This document shows positions 1 to 9,053 of a DNA stretch of 64,000 bases, piece after piece (position 1 is the first letter of the stretch; each line of letters starts with the position of its first letter). Where the stretch lies: assembly GCA_032629725.1 (NCBI GenBank), contig JAFEVB010000037.1:62001-126000 (forward strand), written 5' to 3'. The translations under genes were made by a program, and so were the position numbers. Below the pieces are notes generated by a model. It was not told where the DNA came from. It searched no databases and saw only the letters and a list, made by a program, of their open reading frames with translations. The stretch is from Gremmenia infestans (lineage: Eukaryota; Ascomycota; Leotiomycetes; Helotiales; Hamatocanthoscyphaceae).

Positions 1-2149
1 TACACGACGTGCAGTCCACTAAACCGGTGCAAGCTATTATCACTGTCGAGAATGCTGCCGCAGCTAAAGTTTTCTTCGAGTGTCACTACAATGACCTGAC
101 CTCAATTGCATTGACACCCCGCTCGCTACGCCGTCGACAGCTTGAACAGATCCTGTATGAAGATACAACGTCCACTCAAACTGAGAAAGATCGAAAACGT
201 AAATTCTTGAGCAGAAAGGAGAGCGAACATCTTCGTGAGACACGGGTCATGAAAGGCCATAGATCAATCGCTTGGAAGGGAAATGACATTACTACGTCTA
301 AATATGAGATTGTGAAGGTTCTAGGTAAGGGAAGTTTTGGAGTTGTGCGCCTTGTGAGAGAGAAAGTTGAGCAAGAGTATATTCCACGGCTCCTCTACTT
401 TGAAGACACTGACACTGTGCTTTAGAGGACCTGTCGACCCAGAGAAAAGGCAAGAGGTATATGCTATGAAAGTCATCCGCAAGTCAGATATGCTCCGTAA
501 TAGCCAAGAGGGTCATCTCCGAGCAGAACGCGACTTCCTTGTTTCTGCTGAAGGCTCTCGTTGGTGTGTACTTGGAATCTCTGTGGATGACTTCCGTCTA
601 ACTTATCCAGGGTTGTACCATTGATAGCAAGTTTCCAAGACTTGAACAATCTATATCTCGTCATGGATTATATGCCTGGAGGCGATTTTCTTGGACTGCT
701 GATCCGTGATAATATACTCTCGGAATCGGTTACCAAGTGGTACATCGCGGAGATGATCCTGTGCATCGAGGAAGCTCACAGGCTTCGTTGGATTCATCGC
801 GACGTTAAGCCGGACAACTTTCTCATATCGGCCTCAGGTCATCTCAAGATCTCTGACTTTGGTCTTGCATTCGATGGCCATTGGTCTCATGATCAAGCAT
901 ACTTCAACAATCAAAGATACTCATTGCTTACCAAGCTCGGAATAAATGTTGAAGGCGACACGATCGACAAGAAGGAAGGCCGCACTATTGCTGCTGCAAT
1001 GAAGATTGCTAGCGTTCTCATAGGAGGCAAAGAGCGCCATGACAGACACTCTTCAAATAATTCTGACGGTGAAGGCATTCTTAATTGGCGTAATCGCAAT
1101 GGTAACCGGACCTTGGCGCGGTCTGTCGTAGGAACCAGTCAGTACATGGCCCCGGAAGTGGTTAGGGGCGAACTATATGATGCTCGGTGTGACTGGTGGA
1201 GTGTTGCTGTCATCTTGTACGAGGTAAAAGTTTCCTTAAGAATGACTGTTGTGAACCAACTGACCAACTCTAGTGCCTTTATGGCCACACTCCATTTCTC
1301 GCTGAAGAAGGAGGCAGACAACAAACTAAGATGAACATTCTGGTAAGTTGTTGGCTTCCAATTACAGCTCATGCTCACTTTAAACAGAACCACAAGACAA
1401 CGTTTGAATTTCCTCACAAGCCATTGGTGAGCAAGCGATGTCAAGATCTCATTCGTAGCATCATCCAAGAAAAGGACATTCGACTCTGTTGCAAACGCTA
1501 CAAACTCAGGGACCAATTGCCGGCCTCTAGCCGTCAAAACAGAGACCATGCCGGCCGCTATGTTCTTCCAGACGATGCGGACGATATCAAGGCCCATAAA
1601 TGGTTCAGAGATATTCATTGGGACCGCTTGCACTTGACGTTGCCTCCATTCGTTCCAAACATCCGCTCGATGGACGATACCCATTATTTTGACGAAGAAG
1701 ATCCAATATCTGACTTCTCGGAATCGGTTTCACTGCCTACACCAACCACAGAAGAAATTACAAATGCCTTGAAACCATTCAACCGCGAGATTCAAGTGAT
1801 TGCAAAGGGCTTTATTGATCGACCCCATGATTCAGCAAGGTTGAGAAAAGTTGAGAGAGAGATTGACGAGTTTGTGTTGTGCGAGGAACAGAAGGATTAC
1901 TTGAAAGCCTTTGTTAAGCATTACGGCAGAAAGGAAAGAAAGAGGCCACGAGATAGGCTGCTGCGAGATAAGGATACTGCGCCCAAGGTGTTGGAATTGA
2001 GGAAGAAAGGAGCTTTCTTGGGGTATACGTATCGCAGATTCAGACCCGTAAAGGGCAACGTTGACAGAAGCTTGCGGGTATCCACTATCGTGGGCAACAC
2101 GCCGGGGAAGAGAACTGCCTGGCACCGGGCTAGATTGAGCATTCATTGA
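1..2149 (+). CDS. NDR/LATS-family AGC serine/threonine kinase (5' partial)
   Basis: The reading frame is open through the left edge, so the true start lies outside. Proposed exons are <1-376, 426-563, 611-1223, 1274-1342 and 1388-2149, giving about 651 visible residues with phase kept at all four junctions. The N-terminal basic/helical segment (FFECHYNDLT...TPRSLRRRQLE) resembles the MOB-binding region of NDR kinases. The catalytic domain shows the glycine loop GKGSFGVV, the ATP lysine in YAMKVIRK, the catalytic loop HRDVKPDNF and DFG. A long insert of roughly 85 residues, typical of NDR kinases, lies before GTSQYMAPE. The C-terminal hydrophobic motif FLGYTYRRF carries the expected phosphorylatable Thr. 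Family knowledge places such kinases in MOB-dependent morphogenesis or septation pathways. The activation segment (SHDQAYFNNQRYSLL) does not look like Cot1/Cbk1 or Dbf2/Sid2, so I infer a third filamentous-fungal NDR paralogue. Family assignment is sure, the subgroup less so. Confidence 0.88.
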
Positions 2150-2957
2150 TTAGAGGGGATGACTGCACGACGGAGAGATGCGGTAGCTTGTGAGGGAGAC
2201 TTTTGGCACATTACTTTCATTTTGCTTTGCGCTTGAGCTCTTTCTGGCTGCACCCGGTTATGGTTCTGGGATAGCGTTACTCAGAAGTGTATAACTCGGA
2301 CGCTCTTCCTAGGTTCCTCTGGTGTTCATAGGGAATGGAGTAATGTACAACAGAATGACTTGACCCACTTTCGCCCTGTCTCCTTGTCTTGAATGAGAGT
2401 ATTGACATTGGCGTGCAAATAGCCAAGCAAGTGCATCAATGAGCAGTACCCAGCATCCTACGAACAGGTGATGGTAGTGATAGTCGTAATCATGCAATGT
2501 TGAAGTCGCCTGACCTCGTAGCTGTGGACAATGGATCGAGTTCTACAGTAGTAGGCTGCAGGAATGGTGTTGTTGATGGCATACGGACACGGACTCACTT
2601 GTTAGGTTGGGTTGGATGCTGGGAACGCGTTCTCATAATCAGGCAGAATGAAAAACGTCCATTATTTGTCCACGACATCAAAGAACATACTACACTCCTA
2701 CATTATTAATCTTCCACTCTGTCCTCGGAGCGCTTCTAGGCACCCGGTACTATTCGAGTGAGCTATCTGTCAACTCTGCTTTCCATAAAACCTCGGCCCT
2801 GCTGTCCCCGGTGAGTTCCTACAGATGACCCCGCCACGAGCCAACTCCCGTGCTAAATAACTTGCAGACTACTCATTTCATCGCAACGAACCTGACTCCC
2901 TATCCAGCCCACGCACGCAACACCACACACGATCCCGCGATATATAACCAAGACAAG
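2150..2957. other. Intergenic: kinase 3' region and PKR1 promoter
   Basis: About 0.8 kb between two plus-strand genes. No open frame here has recognisable protein character, and I see no repeat or RNA gene. The last 100 bases before PKR1 are rich in A and C, as is usual for fungal 5' leaders. Confidence 0.55.
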
Positions 2958-3410
2958 ATGGCGGCGTTTATTACCGATCTCATGCAGTCCATTTTCACGC
3001 CCGGCCCAACCCCCACTCTCCTCGTCGCAACAAACATATCATTTGCATGCCTCCAAGTCGTACTCCTTATGCTCTTGATCGCAACCTACAGCATACATTT
3101 CATCATACTGTCCTTCTTGAGCGCCGGACTCTGGTGGGCTATCAACTGGTTCGCGGTGGAGCTCAGAGCTGCGGAAGAGGCCGAGGCCGAGAAGAAACGC
3201 CGGCTGGCAGAGAAGGGATTAGGATCAGATAGTGAGACTGAGGCGGAGACAGTGATAGAAACGGGGGATGTTGGAGTGGGGAGTAAAGAAGTAGAGATTC
3301 TGGAGGCCAGGGGAGAGTTGAAAGACCGTGCAAGCTTGGGTGGAAGCAAGTCGGAGCTCAGCACAGAGGACGAATGGGAGAGAGTTAGTGAGAACGAGAA
3401 GGATAAATGA
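2958..3410 (+). CDS. PKR1: V-ATPase assembly factor Pkr1
   Basis: Single-exon gene of 150 codons. The start at 2958 (MAAFITDLMQSIFTPG) is chosen because the conserved family opening begins there. In-frame sequence upstream has no conserved character. Residues about 10-25 carry the family signature SIFTPGPTPTLLVATN. Two adjacent hydrophobic segments follow (about 20-45 and 48-66, ending in GLWWAINWF), so this is a small double-spanning membrane protein. The C-terminal half is charged, rich in Glu, Lys and Ser, and probably cytosolic. Yeast Pkr1 is an ER protein needed to assemble the V0 sector of the vacuolar H+-ATPase. The role here is by homology. The acidic tail is poorly conserved and longer than in yeast. 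Confidence 0.9.
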   Translation: MAAFITDLMQSIFTPGPTPTLLVATNISFACLQVVLLMLLIATYSIHFIILSFLSAGLWWAINWFAVELRAAEEAEAEKKRRLAEKGLGSDSETEAETVIETGDVGVGSKEVEILEARGELKDRASLGGSKSELSTEDEWERVSENEKDK

Positions 3411-3836
3411 TTGCAGGTTGAGGGAGGGAAGAAGGCTATGGAATGCAGCGATTATTTATACCCCGGTTTTGCAGGCTCTAGATGGAAGAATTCCTTTCGA
3501 TATTGCTATATAGGAGAAATGCGCATGGTGGAGCGATCAGTTTGTAGATTTCTAGAATACATATGTTGGTAGAAATCCATTCAAATCCTTTGAAAAAATG
3601 AGTTCAAGGGAGTATTGTTGCCACCTAGATATATTGTGCGAAGCTAGCAGAGCTGTCTATCTACCTATCTACAGAGATGTTATTTGAAGACGGTCACGTG
3701 GTATGCCTTTTTTATAGCTTCAATGAATTTCGCGACCTTAAGCCTCAATTTGTGTGCCACTTAACGACCTCGAACAACCCCGCATTTACGACCTACTCAA
3801 CCCAACGCCAGCCGCAAGAGTGTACATATCGTCACC
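3411..3836. promoter_or_regulatory. PKR1-SMD1 spacer with CACGTG element
   Basis: A 426-base spacer between two plus-strand genes. It contains a CACGTG E-box core at 3695-3700, 137 bases upstream of the SMD1 ATG. A pyrimidine-rich stretch containing CAACCCC and CAACGCC follows just before the start codon. CACGTG is the core site of fungal bHLH regulators of the Cbf1/Pho4 type. Its use here is inferred from position only. Confidence 0.4.
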
Positions 3837-4397
3837 ATGAAGCTCGTTAGGTAAGATACCCTTCCCGCATTAGCTTGCCTGTGGCACAAGCTGAGCTCTC
3901 TCTCAAGGCTCCCCCGCGAAGCTCCTGACTGACCCTTTTGCCCATGGTAGGTTCTTGATGAAATGCGCGAACGAGACAGTGACAATTGAACTCAAGAATG
4001 GTATGTCTCTCCCCATTCGACCTTATTTTCACAATCTAATCAGCGTAAAGGCACCATCATTCACGGCACCATCACATCAGTCTCCCCGCAAATGAATACA
4101 GCTTTACGCACAGTCAAGATGACACAGCGCGGTCGGGACCCGATTTCGCTGGATACCATCAATCTTCGAGGTTCGACTATCAGATACTACATTCTCCCCG
4201 ATTCGCTTCCGTTGGATACGCTCTTGATCGACGATGCGCCAAAGCCAAAGAACAAGGCCAGGAAGGAGGTTGCAGACAGAGGTGGAGTGAGAGGTGGCAG
4301 GGGACGTGGCGGACCCAGAGGACGAGGAGGATTCAGAGGTGGTGGAGGTGGAGGTGGTGGAGGCGGCCGTGGACGTGGTGGTGGAAGAGGCTTCTAA
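3837..4397 (+). CDS. SMD1: Small nuclear ribonucleoprotein Sm D1
   Basis: Three exons: 3837-3850, 3951-4000 and 4051-4397, encoding 136 residues. The first exon is only 14 nt (MKLV plus a split Arg codon) and uses a GTAAGA donor. Sm1 and Sm2 motifs are both visible: LMKCANETVTIELKNG, then QMNTALRTVKMTQRGRDP and INLRGSTIRYYILPD. The tail from about residue 104 is a run of Arg-Gly repeats, which in SmD1 are targets of symmetric arginine dimethylation. SmD1 is one of seven proteins of the Sm ring around U1, U2, U4 and U5 snRNAs. The length matches the family. The gene lies at the opposite end of the window from the U2 snRNP gene HSH155. Confidence 0.96.
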
Positions 4398-4585
4398 GGA
4401 GGTCTTCATACAATTTAGAAGTCTGAAACGATTGGGTACTTGATCAATCTCGACTAGCAAAGAACTGGAGCATCGAAAGAGCTTCATATGCACGGCTTGC
4501 GGGTTGACTTGGCGTTTGTGGGGATAAAAACAGGCAGTCGAAATGTCAGGAAGGCGATTATGCACATGAGAGTTTCTCTAGCAAT

Positions 4586-5356
4586 TTATTGTATTGCAGA
4601 ACCAGGTGATATACGCCATATCCTAATGATTTGCAGCTTCTCCCAACCTCCCTTCTTTCCACTGTTTCCAACCGTCTCTGCTATCCATCCATCTCCCCAG
4701 TTCCTGATCTGATCCTTGACCAATTCCGGTTTATTTTGCGCGCAGAGGAGGATATACGCACAGCCCTTCTCACCCAAGATCTGCGGCAAGGAGTCCAACA
4801 ATCGATTAGTGACCTCCATTCCATCTTCCCCTCCGGCATAAGATAGAGAGAGCAAATGAGAATCCGCCTCGAACGAATCGCGAGTCTCCTTGGGCATTAC
4901 AGTAGGCAAGTCTGGAGTTGGAACATAAGGAGGATTAAAGACCAGAACATCCACTTCTCGTACCCTCAATGCAGTTGCGAGATCCCCAACCATATTGCCC
5001 AAGTAAAAACCATGTGATTTCGATTCCGTGGCCTGCTCCTTCTCTGCCACCCTGACTGTTTGAATCGTAGCCTTGCAGGCATGTATGTTCACATCGACTC
5101 CAGCCGTGAAAATATCTGATCTCCCAAAGATAATTTCCGCATGGGCATCGATAAATGAAAGAACAACCCCTGATCCCGTGCCTATTTCAACAACTAGCGG
5201 CGATGGTGAGCTCTGAATTGATGCATTGTTAAAGCGGTGTTGCAGGAAAGCCTTCTCGCCCTCAGAGGAAAGAGTATCTAGGAGCAAGTAGGAGTCCTCA
5301 GCCGGCTCATATACTCGCTCAAACTCTACATGAGCGGTCGATGGCGTAGGAAGCAT
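4586..5356 (-). CDS. MTQ2: eRF1 glutamine methyltransferase catalytic subunit (Mtq2/N6AMT1 type)
   Basis: Intronless, 256 residues, convergent with SMD1. This is a class I SAM-dependent methyltransferase of the HemK family. It opens with the family-typical VYEPAEDSYLLLDTL, then motif I VVEIGTGSGVVLSFI (about 55-69), an acidic post-I VDVN, and the catalytic NPPY in VLVFNPPYVPTPD (about 140). Yeast Mtq2, with its partner Trm112, methylates the Gln of the GGQ motif of release factor eRF1. All catalytic motifs are intact. The product ends shortly after a WEKLQIIRIW strand, as in orthologues. The start at 5356 is the only ATG before the conserved opening. The head-to-head neighbour is the SDH assembly factor gene. 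Confidence 0.92.
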   Translation of the reverse strand: MLPTPSTAHVEFERVYEPAEDSYLLLDTLSSEGEKAFLQHRFNNASIQSSPSPLVVEIGTGSGVVLSFIDAHAEIIFGRSDIFTAGVDVNIHACKATIQTVRVAEKEQATESKSHGFYLGNMVGDLATALRVREVDVLVFNPPYVPTPDLPTVMPKETRDSFEADSHLLSLSYAGGEDGMEVTNRLLDSLPQILGEKGCAYILLCAQNKPELVKDQIRNWGDGWIAETVGNSGKKGGWEKLQIIRIWRISPGSAIQ

Positions 5357-5541
5357 GGCCTACTTTGTTTTGGGCATGAAGTTGGGATTCTTTTGACTAG
5401 GTGGTAGGTATGTTTGCTAATCGATGCAAGGCTGAACTTTTTCCTCGGCTGCTGCTCCGAGGTTTGTCAACATCATCATTGAAATCCGACACGACAAGCC
5501 TGCTTCGACTCTTCCCAAAACCCCGACAGTACAACAACAAT

Positions 5542-6054
5542 ATGAGGATAAACCCACGACTACTAATGGCGACGGTTACATCTGCCGGAACGAAGAAAGG
5601 CTTCAGACCAGCTCCAATGGCTCTTTTACCACCGATACCATTATATAGGAGACTGCTCCGATCACACAGGAAGCATCTACCACGAGAAATGCGGCTGCTG
5701 GGGGACGAGTACATAAAGAGCGAATTCAGAGCACATCGAGACGTTGAAAATCCCGTACATATTGTACGCCCTTCTTTTCCCAGCTTCTAATTGACATCCG
5801 ACTGACTGTTCTTGCAGATCGGATTCTTGACCGAATGGCAACTCTATGCACAGAAACTGGAGGGTGATTCGTGGATTGGAGAGCGTATGGATGCTGGGAA
5901 GATCGAGAAGATGAGCGGTGCGCATCTCAATAAAGGGATATTGGTGAACTGACTGACTGATCGATTGGAATATATAGATGAACAGATTGGGCAATTCTAC
6001 GAGCTCATGCAGGCCGTCAAAAAGTCATCAGGCGAGAATGACACCGAGCAATAA
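5542..6054 (+). CDS. SDH7: Succinate dehydrogenase assembly factor 3 (Acn9/Sdh7/SDHAF3)
   Basis: Exons 5542-5763, 5818-5917 and 5978-6054 give 132 residues. The LYR motif is seen in PIPLYRRLLRSHRK, followed by MRLLGDEYIKSEFRAHR and, across intron 1, NPVHIIGFLTEWQLYAQ. This is a mitochondrial matrix LYR protein that helps mature the iron-sulfur subunit Sdh2 of complex II. I chose the start at 5542 (MRINPRLLMATVTSAG), which gives a short basic presequence like those of orthologues. An in-frame ATG at 5410 would add 44 basic, Ser/Leu-rich residues that could also serve as a targeting signal, and would lie only 53 bases from the divergent MTQ2 start. Junction phases are consistent at both introns. 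Confidence 0.92.
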
Positions 6055-6545
6055 CAGCATGCATCAAAAGAATATAGGAGTTTGTTTCACCTCGGGGCGT
6101 GGAAATAAGGTGATGTTGCTCGGAGCTGATACCTTTGATTCACCTTGCGCCGAGTCTCTGCGGCTATCCAGTGCTACAATTGGAGGGATGCCTTCAATGA
6201 AAACATCAGATACTGGGAACCTGATACTTCAGCGCCATACCCATGAGCTACTAGCAGTCATTCAGTTCAAGGAGCTTGTATAAAGCTTGGAGGCTTGTAA
6301 AGGCAACAGTGGTAGATGAATATCAGTGATTCATCGGCTTTGGTGACTCAAAACATGTTGATTATTCACATTATATGCAAGATCAGTAATTTGCGGAATT
6401 TCTAGCTTCGATTACCCCAGAACATCACTAGGAAACAAGACCGCATAATTTATCATCACTTACATACCGGTATTCCCCCACTACTCCAATACTCACACAC
6501 GCATCATCAACTAGCCACAAAATCATTCGAGGTATACATACGAGA
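6055..6545. other. Intergenic spacer after SDH7
   Basis: About 0.5 kb. An open frame continues on the plus strand past SDH7 to about 6283, but it overlaps the SDH7 terminal exon in another frame and has no protein-like features. No repeats or RNA genes were seen. Confidence 0.5.
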
Positions 6546-6839
6546 ATGTGCCACACTGTTCTCTACAAAAGTCAGGACAAGAAGAAGGGATGCGATCATA
6601 GATGGCTTGTAATCGATCAGCCTTGCGGCCCAGGGCGAGGTTTCAGCAATTGTGCTATCTTCAAAGACCGCCAAAATACATTGGCTCCGGCTCCCAGAGG
6701 ATACTGGGCTTCCAAGTTTGATTGCCCATGGCATGGGCTGAAGGGCAACTACGACTTCAACCGCATACGCGTAATCGAGAAGATCGACTATCACATGTTT
6801 GGCGCACCGGGTGCACCAAAATTGTGCATCGCACAATGA
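6546..6839 (+). CDS. Small Cys-containing protein of unknown function
   Basis: A 97-codon frame opening with a true ATG (MCHTVLYKSQDKKKGCDHRW) that I do not recognise as a named family. Five Cys residues occur, in contexts GCDHRW, QPCGPG, SNCAIF, FDCPWHG and LCIAQ, plus the N-terminal MC. Several sit beside His, so a small zinc-binding or disulfide fold is possible. No signal peptide is visible, which argues against a secreted effector. The MC(H)...CxHxW...PCGPGxGFxxC spacing recalls short uncharacterised fungal proteins, but this is memory, not a search. It lies between SDH7 and the dioxygenase, convergent with the latter, with about 50 bases between stops. A spurious frame cannot be excluded. 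Confidence 0.5.
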   Translation: MCHTVLYKSQDKKKGCDHRWLVIDQPCGPGRGFSNCAIFKDRQNTLAPAPRGYWASKFDCPWHGLKGNYDFNRIRVIEKIDYHMFGAPGAPKLCIAQ

Positions 6840-6892
6840 TGGATTCTAGAGCGCGGTGTATTTCTATGCACTAAAGGGTTCTACGGTGACGA

Positions 6893-8199
6893 CTATTCTG
6901 CATCTAAAGGTGCCACAGGTGGTTGATCATTGACCTGGATTCCCCCTCTCTTCTTCTCGGCAGAATCATGGAAAGGCAGCTTCCACCCACCCTCACTCTC
7001 TGGCGTTGCAAGCCACAATCTCATCAAATGTCTTCTGGGAGCTGGTGGAGCATGGTCCTTGTACTCGGTTCTGGCATGCAGAACATGCTCGTTGCTTAGG
7101 AATTGAATATCTCCAACCTCAAGAATCATGTGCAATCTCAAGCGGTGACATGTGTCTTCCAACACCTTGGCTGCCTCAACTTGTTCGGGCGACAAGGGTG
7201 GGATAATGCCCTTGCTCATAAATCGGTCAAGCGACTTGATATAGTATGGATCCCACTTAGAGTAGACTCTTCCGTTGGGGCCCTTCTCAAGGTAGAAGAC
7301 AGAAGTTTTGATGAATTCTTCCTCTCCAACGCTAGTCTCTCCTTTGCGATCAAAATACCAAATTGGTTTTGTCAAGGTCTCCGCGACGTCTGGGCGCTCT
7401 TTCTGGAGCGTGTTCCACACGTGGTGTGAGGAAACAATATCAGATTCTCCTCCCTCGAGGGCTCGGGCAACGCATAGCAAGCCTACAAGGTCCGAGTCAT
7501 CCGCATGGAAGAATTGGCTAAACACTGGTCAGTGGATTGAAAAGCCATAACAAACTTGGGCTTCCTTACCGAGCATTGGTACGGTAGATTCGTACTCTGT
7601 CAATCTGAGTTGGGTCGTCTCCAAGGTCCTTCACGTGGCCGAGAACGTGGCCGCGGCCGTTTTGAGATACGAAGTATCCAAGGTAAGTTCCCAATCCCAT
7701 GTATGCCACAGCAGATTTGTGGTTGCCCCATTTTTCCACTGGGAAGCCTTTGAATAGGATGAAACCCTTCCCATTGAGAATCTCGGCGCGAATCGATGCC
7801 AACAATACCGACAGCTTGGGCAAAGGGAAGTTATCCTATAGAAAGGTGAGCTGGAGTGTGTTTGCACATTGGACTGCCACTGACTTTGGAAATGCCAGTC
7901 AAAGGGGTCTTATCAGCGAGGAACTTGTCGGCAGCGGCACCCAACTCAGCAACTTCCTCGCTGTTGAAGACATGAACCCATCGTTCCGGGTTGTTGGTAT
8001 AGTCATCCGCTTTCCAGACGGTTGCTCCCTTGATTTCCTTGGGGAAGTCGGAGTAGGATTTGATCAACTCAGGCAAAGGGGGATGCTGTCCACTTGTCTT
8101 GATACCGTCGGGGAATATTTTCCTATCCACAGGCTTCTGGGAGGGACTTGTCAGAGAGTGGGGTGCCTGTGGCTGGGTCTCAAGCAGAGATGGTGCCAT
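6893..8199 (-). CDS. TauD/TfdA-like Fe(II)/2-oxoglutarate dioxygenase
   Basis: Minus-strand exons 8199-7885, 7835-7570 and 7517-6893 give 401 residues. Introns of 49 and 52 nt keep phase. The double-stranded beta-helix iron triad is present: HAD in QFFHADDSDLVGLL supplies His and Asp (split by intron 2), and the distal His is in EHVLHARTEYKDH. RRHLMRLWLA supplies the arginine that binds 2-oxoglutarate. An N-terminal region (SDFPKEIKGATVWKADDY) is typical of fungal TauD-like proteins. Family members oxidise taurine, sulfonates or other small acids. The substrate cannot be read from sequence. No sulfonate or transport gene is adjacent, so neighbours do not help. The divergent DHR2-like helicase begins 0.85 kb away. 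Confidence 0.88.
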
Positions 8200-9053
8200 G
8201 GTAAATAGATTGATTGAGTGCCAAATTTATGAGATGCAATGCACTATTACTGTATTGTACAAGAATTGGAGAGGAGTCAGGTGGAATGAAAAGGGGAAAG
8301 AAAGACGAAAGGAAAACAGGTATGAATAAATAACAATACTCGATTAAAATAGCTAGGTAGTTGTAGCTTTGTTTTGCTCTCAAAGGTAGAAGAGTTTCAT
8401 CATGCCCAGCGATGGCAACGTTGTACACCACAATGAGGTGATCAAGAGCCAATAGCAAGCCACTCCTCTCTCTCCACTCTTAGAGCACTCGGCACAATTT
8501 ACTCGTACTAGCCATGATAAGGATACCTTACTGTAAGGTATACATAATGCGGGATGACGGGACTATCCCAGTGGGGCAGAATACCTCAATTAGCTACTAC
8601 GGCAAGTAATACCACCGTGTAGCCTTGTATAATGATATGGTAAGGTTACCTAATTAATTCAGTCGTAGATTAAGTAAACCTCATGGGTCCGCTACCCATA
8701 TATACCTAGGTACTAGGATTGAAGTAGTTTCATGTAGCATCTCTTGCTTGACAAACAAGTACCTAGGTACCTTAGCCTAGGTAGGTACGGTACGTACCTT
8801 TTTGTGTGCAATGTTCTATCCTGGCCGCCCCGCCGGACTTATCGTCTTATCAGTCTAGTGTTCAGCAAAAAAATATTTATCGCGACCGCCCGCACCATGG
8901 AAAAGTTTAGATCCACAACAATTACATCCAGATCACCAACGCAAGAAACCATGGAAACCCGATTAAACATTGCTATATGTCCTTTGCTATAACCTCTGCA
9001 CAATTCTTTTTCCTTTACCCCAACAGGTCTCGATACCATCCACAACCGCAACG
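8200..9053. promoter_or_regulatory. Divergent promoter region with TACCTAGGTA palindromes
   Basis: About 0.85 kb between the divergent dioxygenase and helicase genes. The section 8510-8800 is AT-rich and full of GGTAC/CCTAGG words, with perfect TACCTAGGTA palindromes at 8703-8712 and 8760-8769. The sequence CCCCAACAG just before 9027 could be the acceptor of a 5'-leader intron of the helicase gene. Other frames here look like noise. Confidence 0.5.

Noticed and set aside
8970..9053. N-terminal extension of the DEAH helicase by 28 codons from an ATG at 8970
   Set aside because: The extension is hydrophobic and unlike the charged start MPEKVYKKFEDDD. It contains a likely leader-intron acceptor (CCCCAACAG), so it reads as 5' leader.
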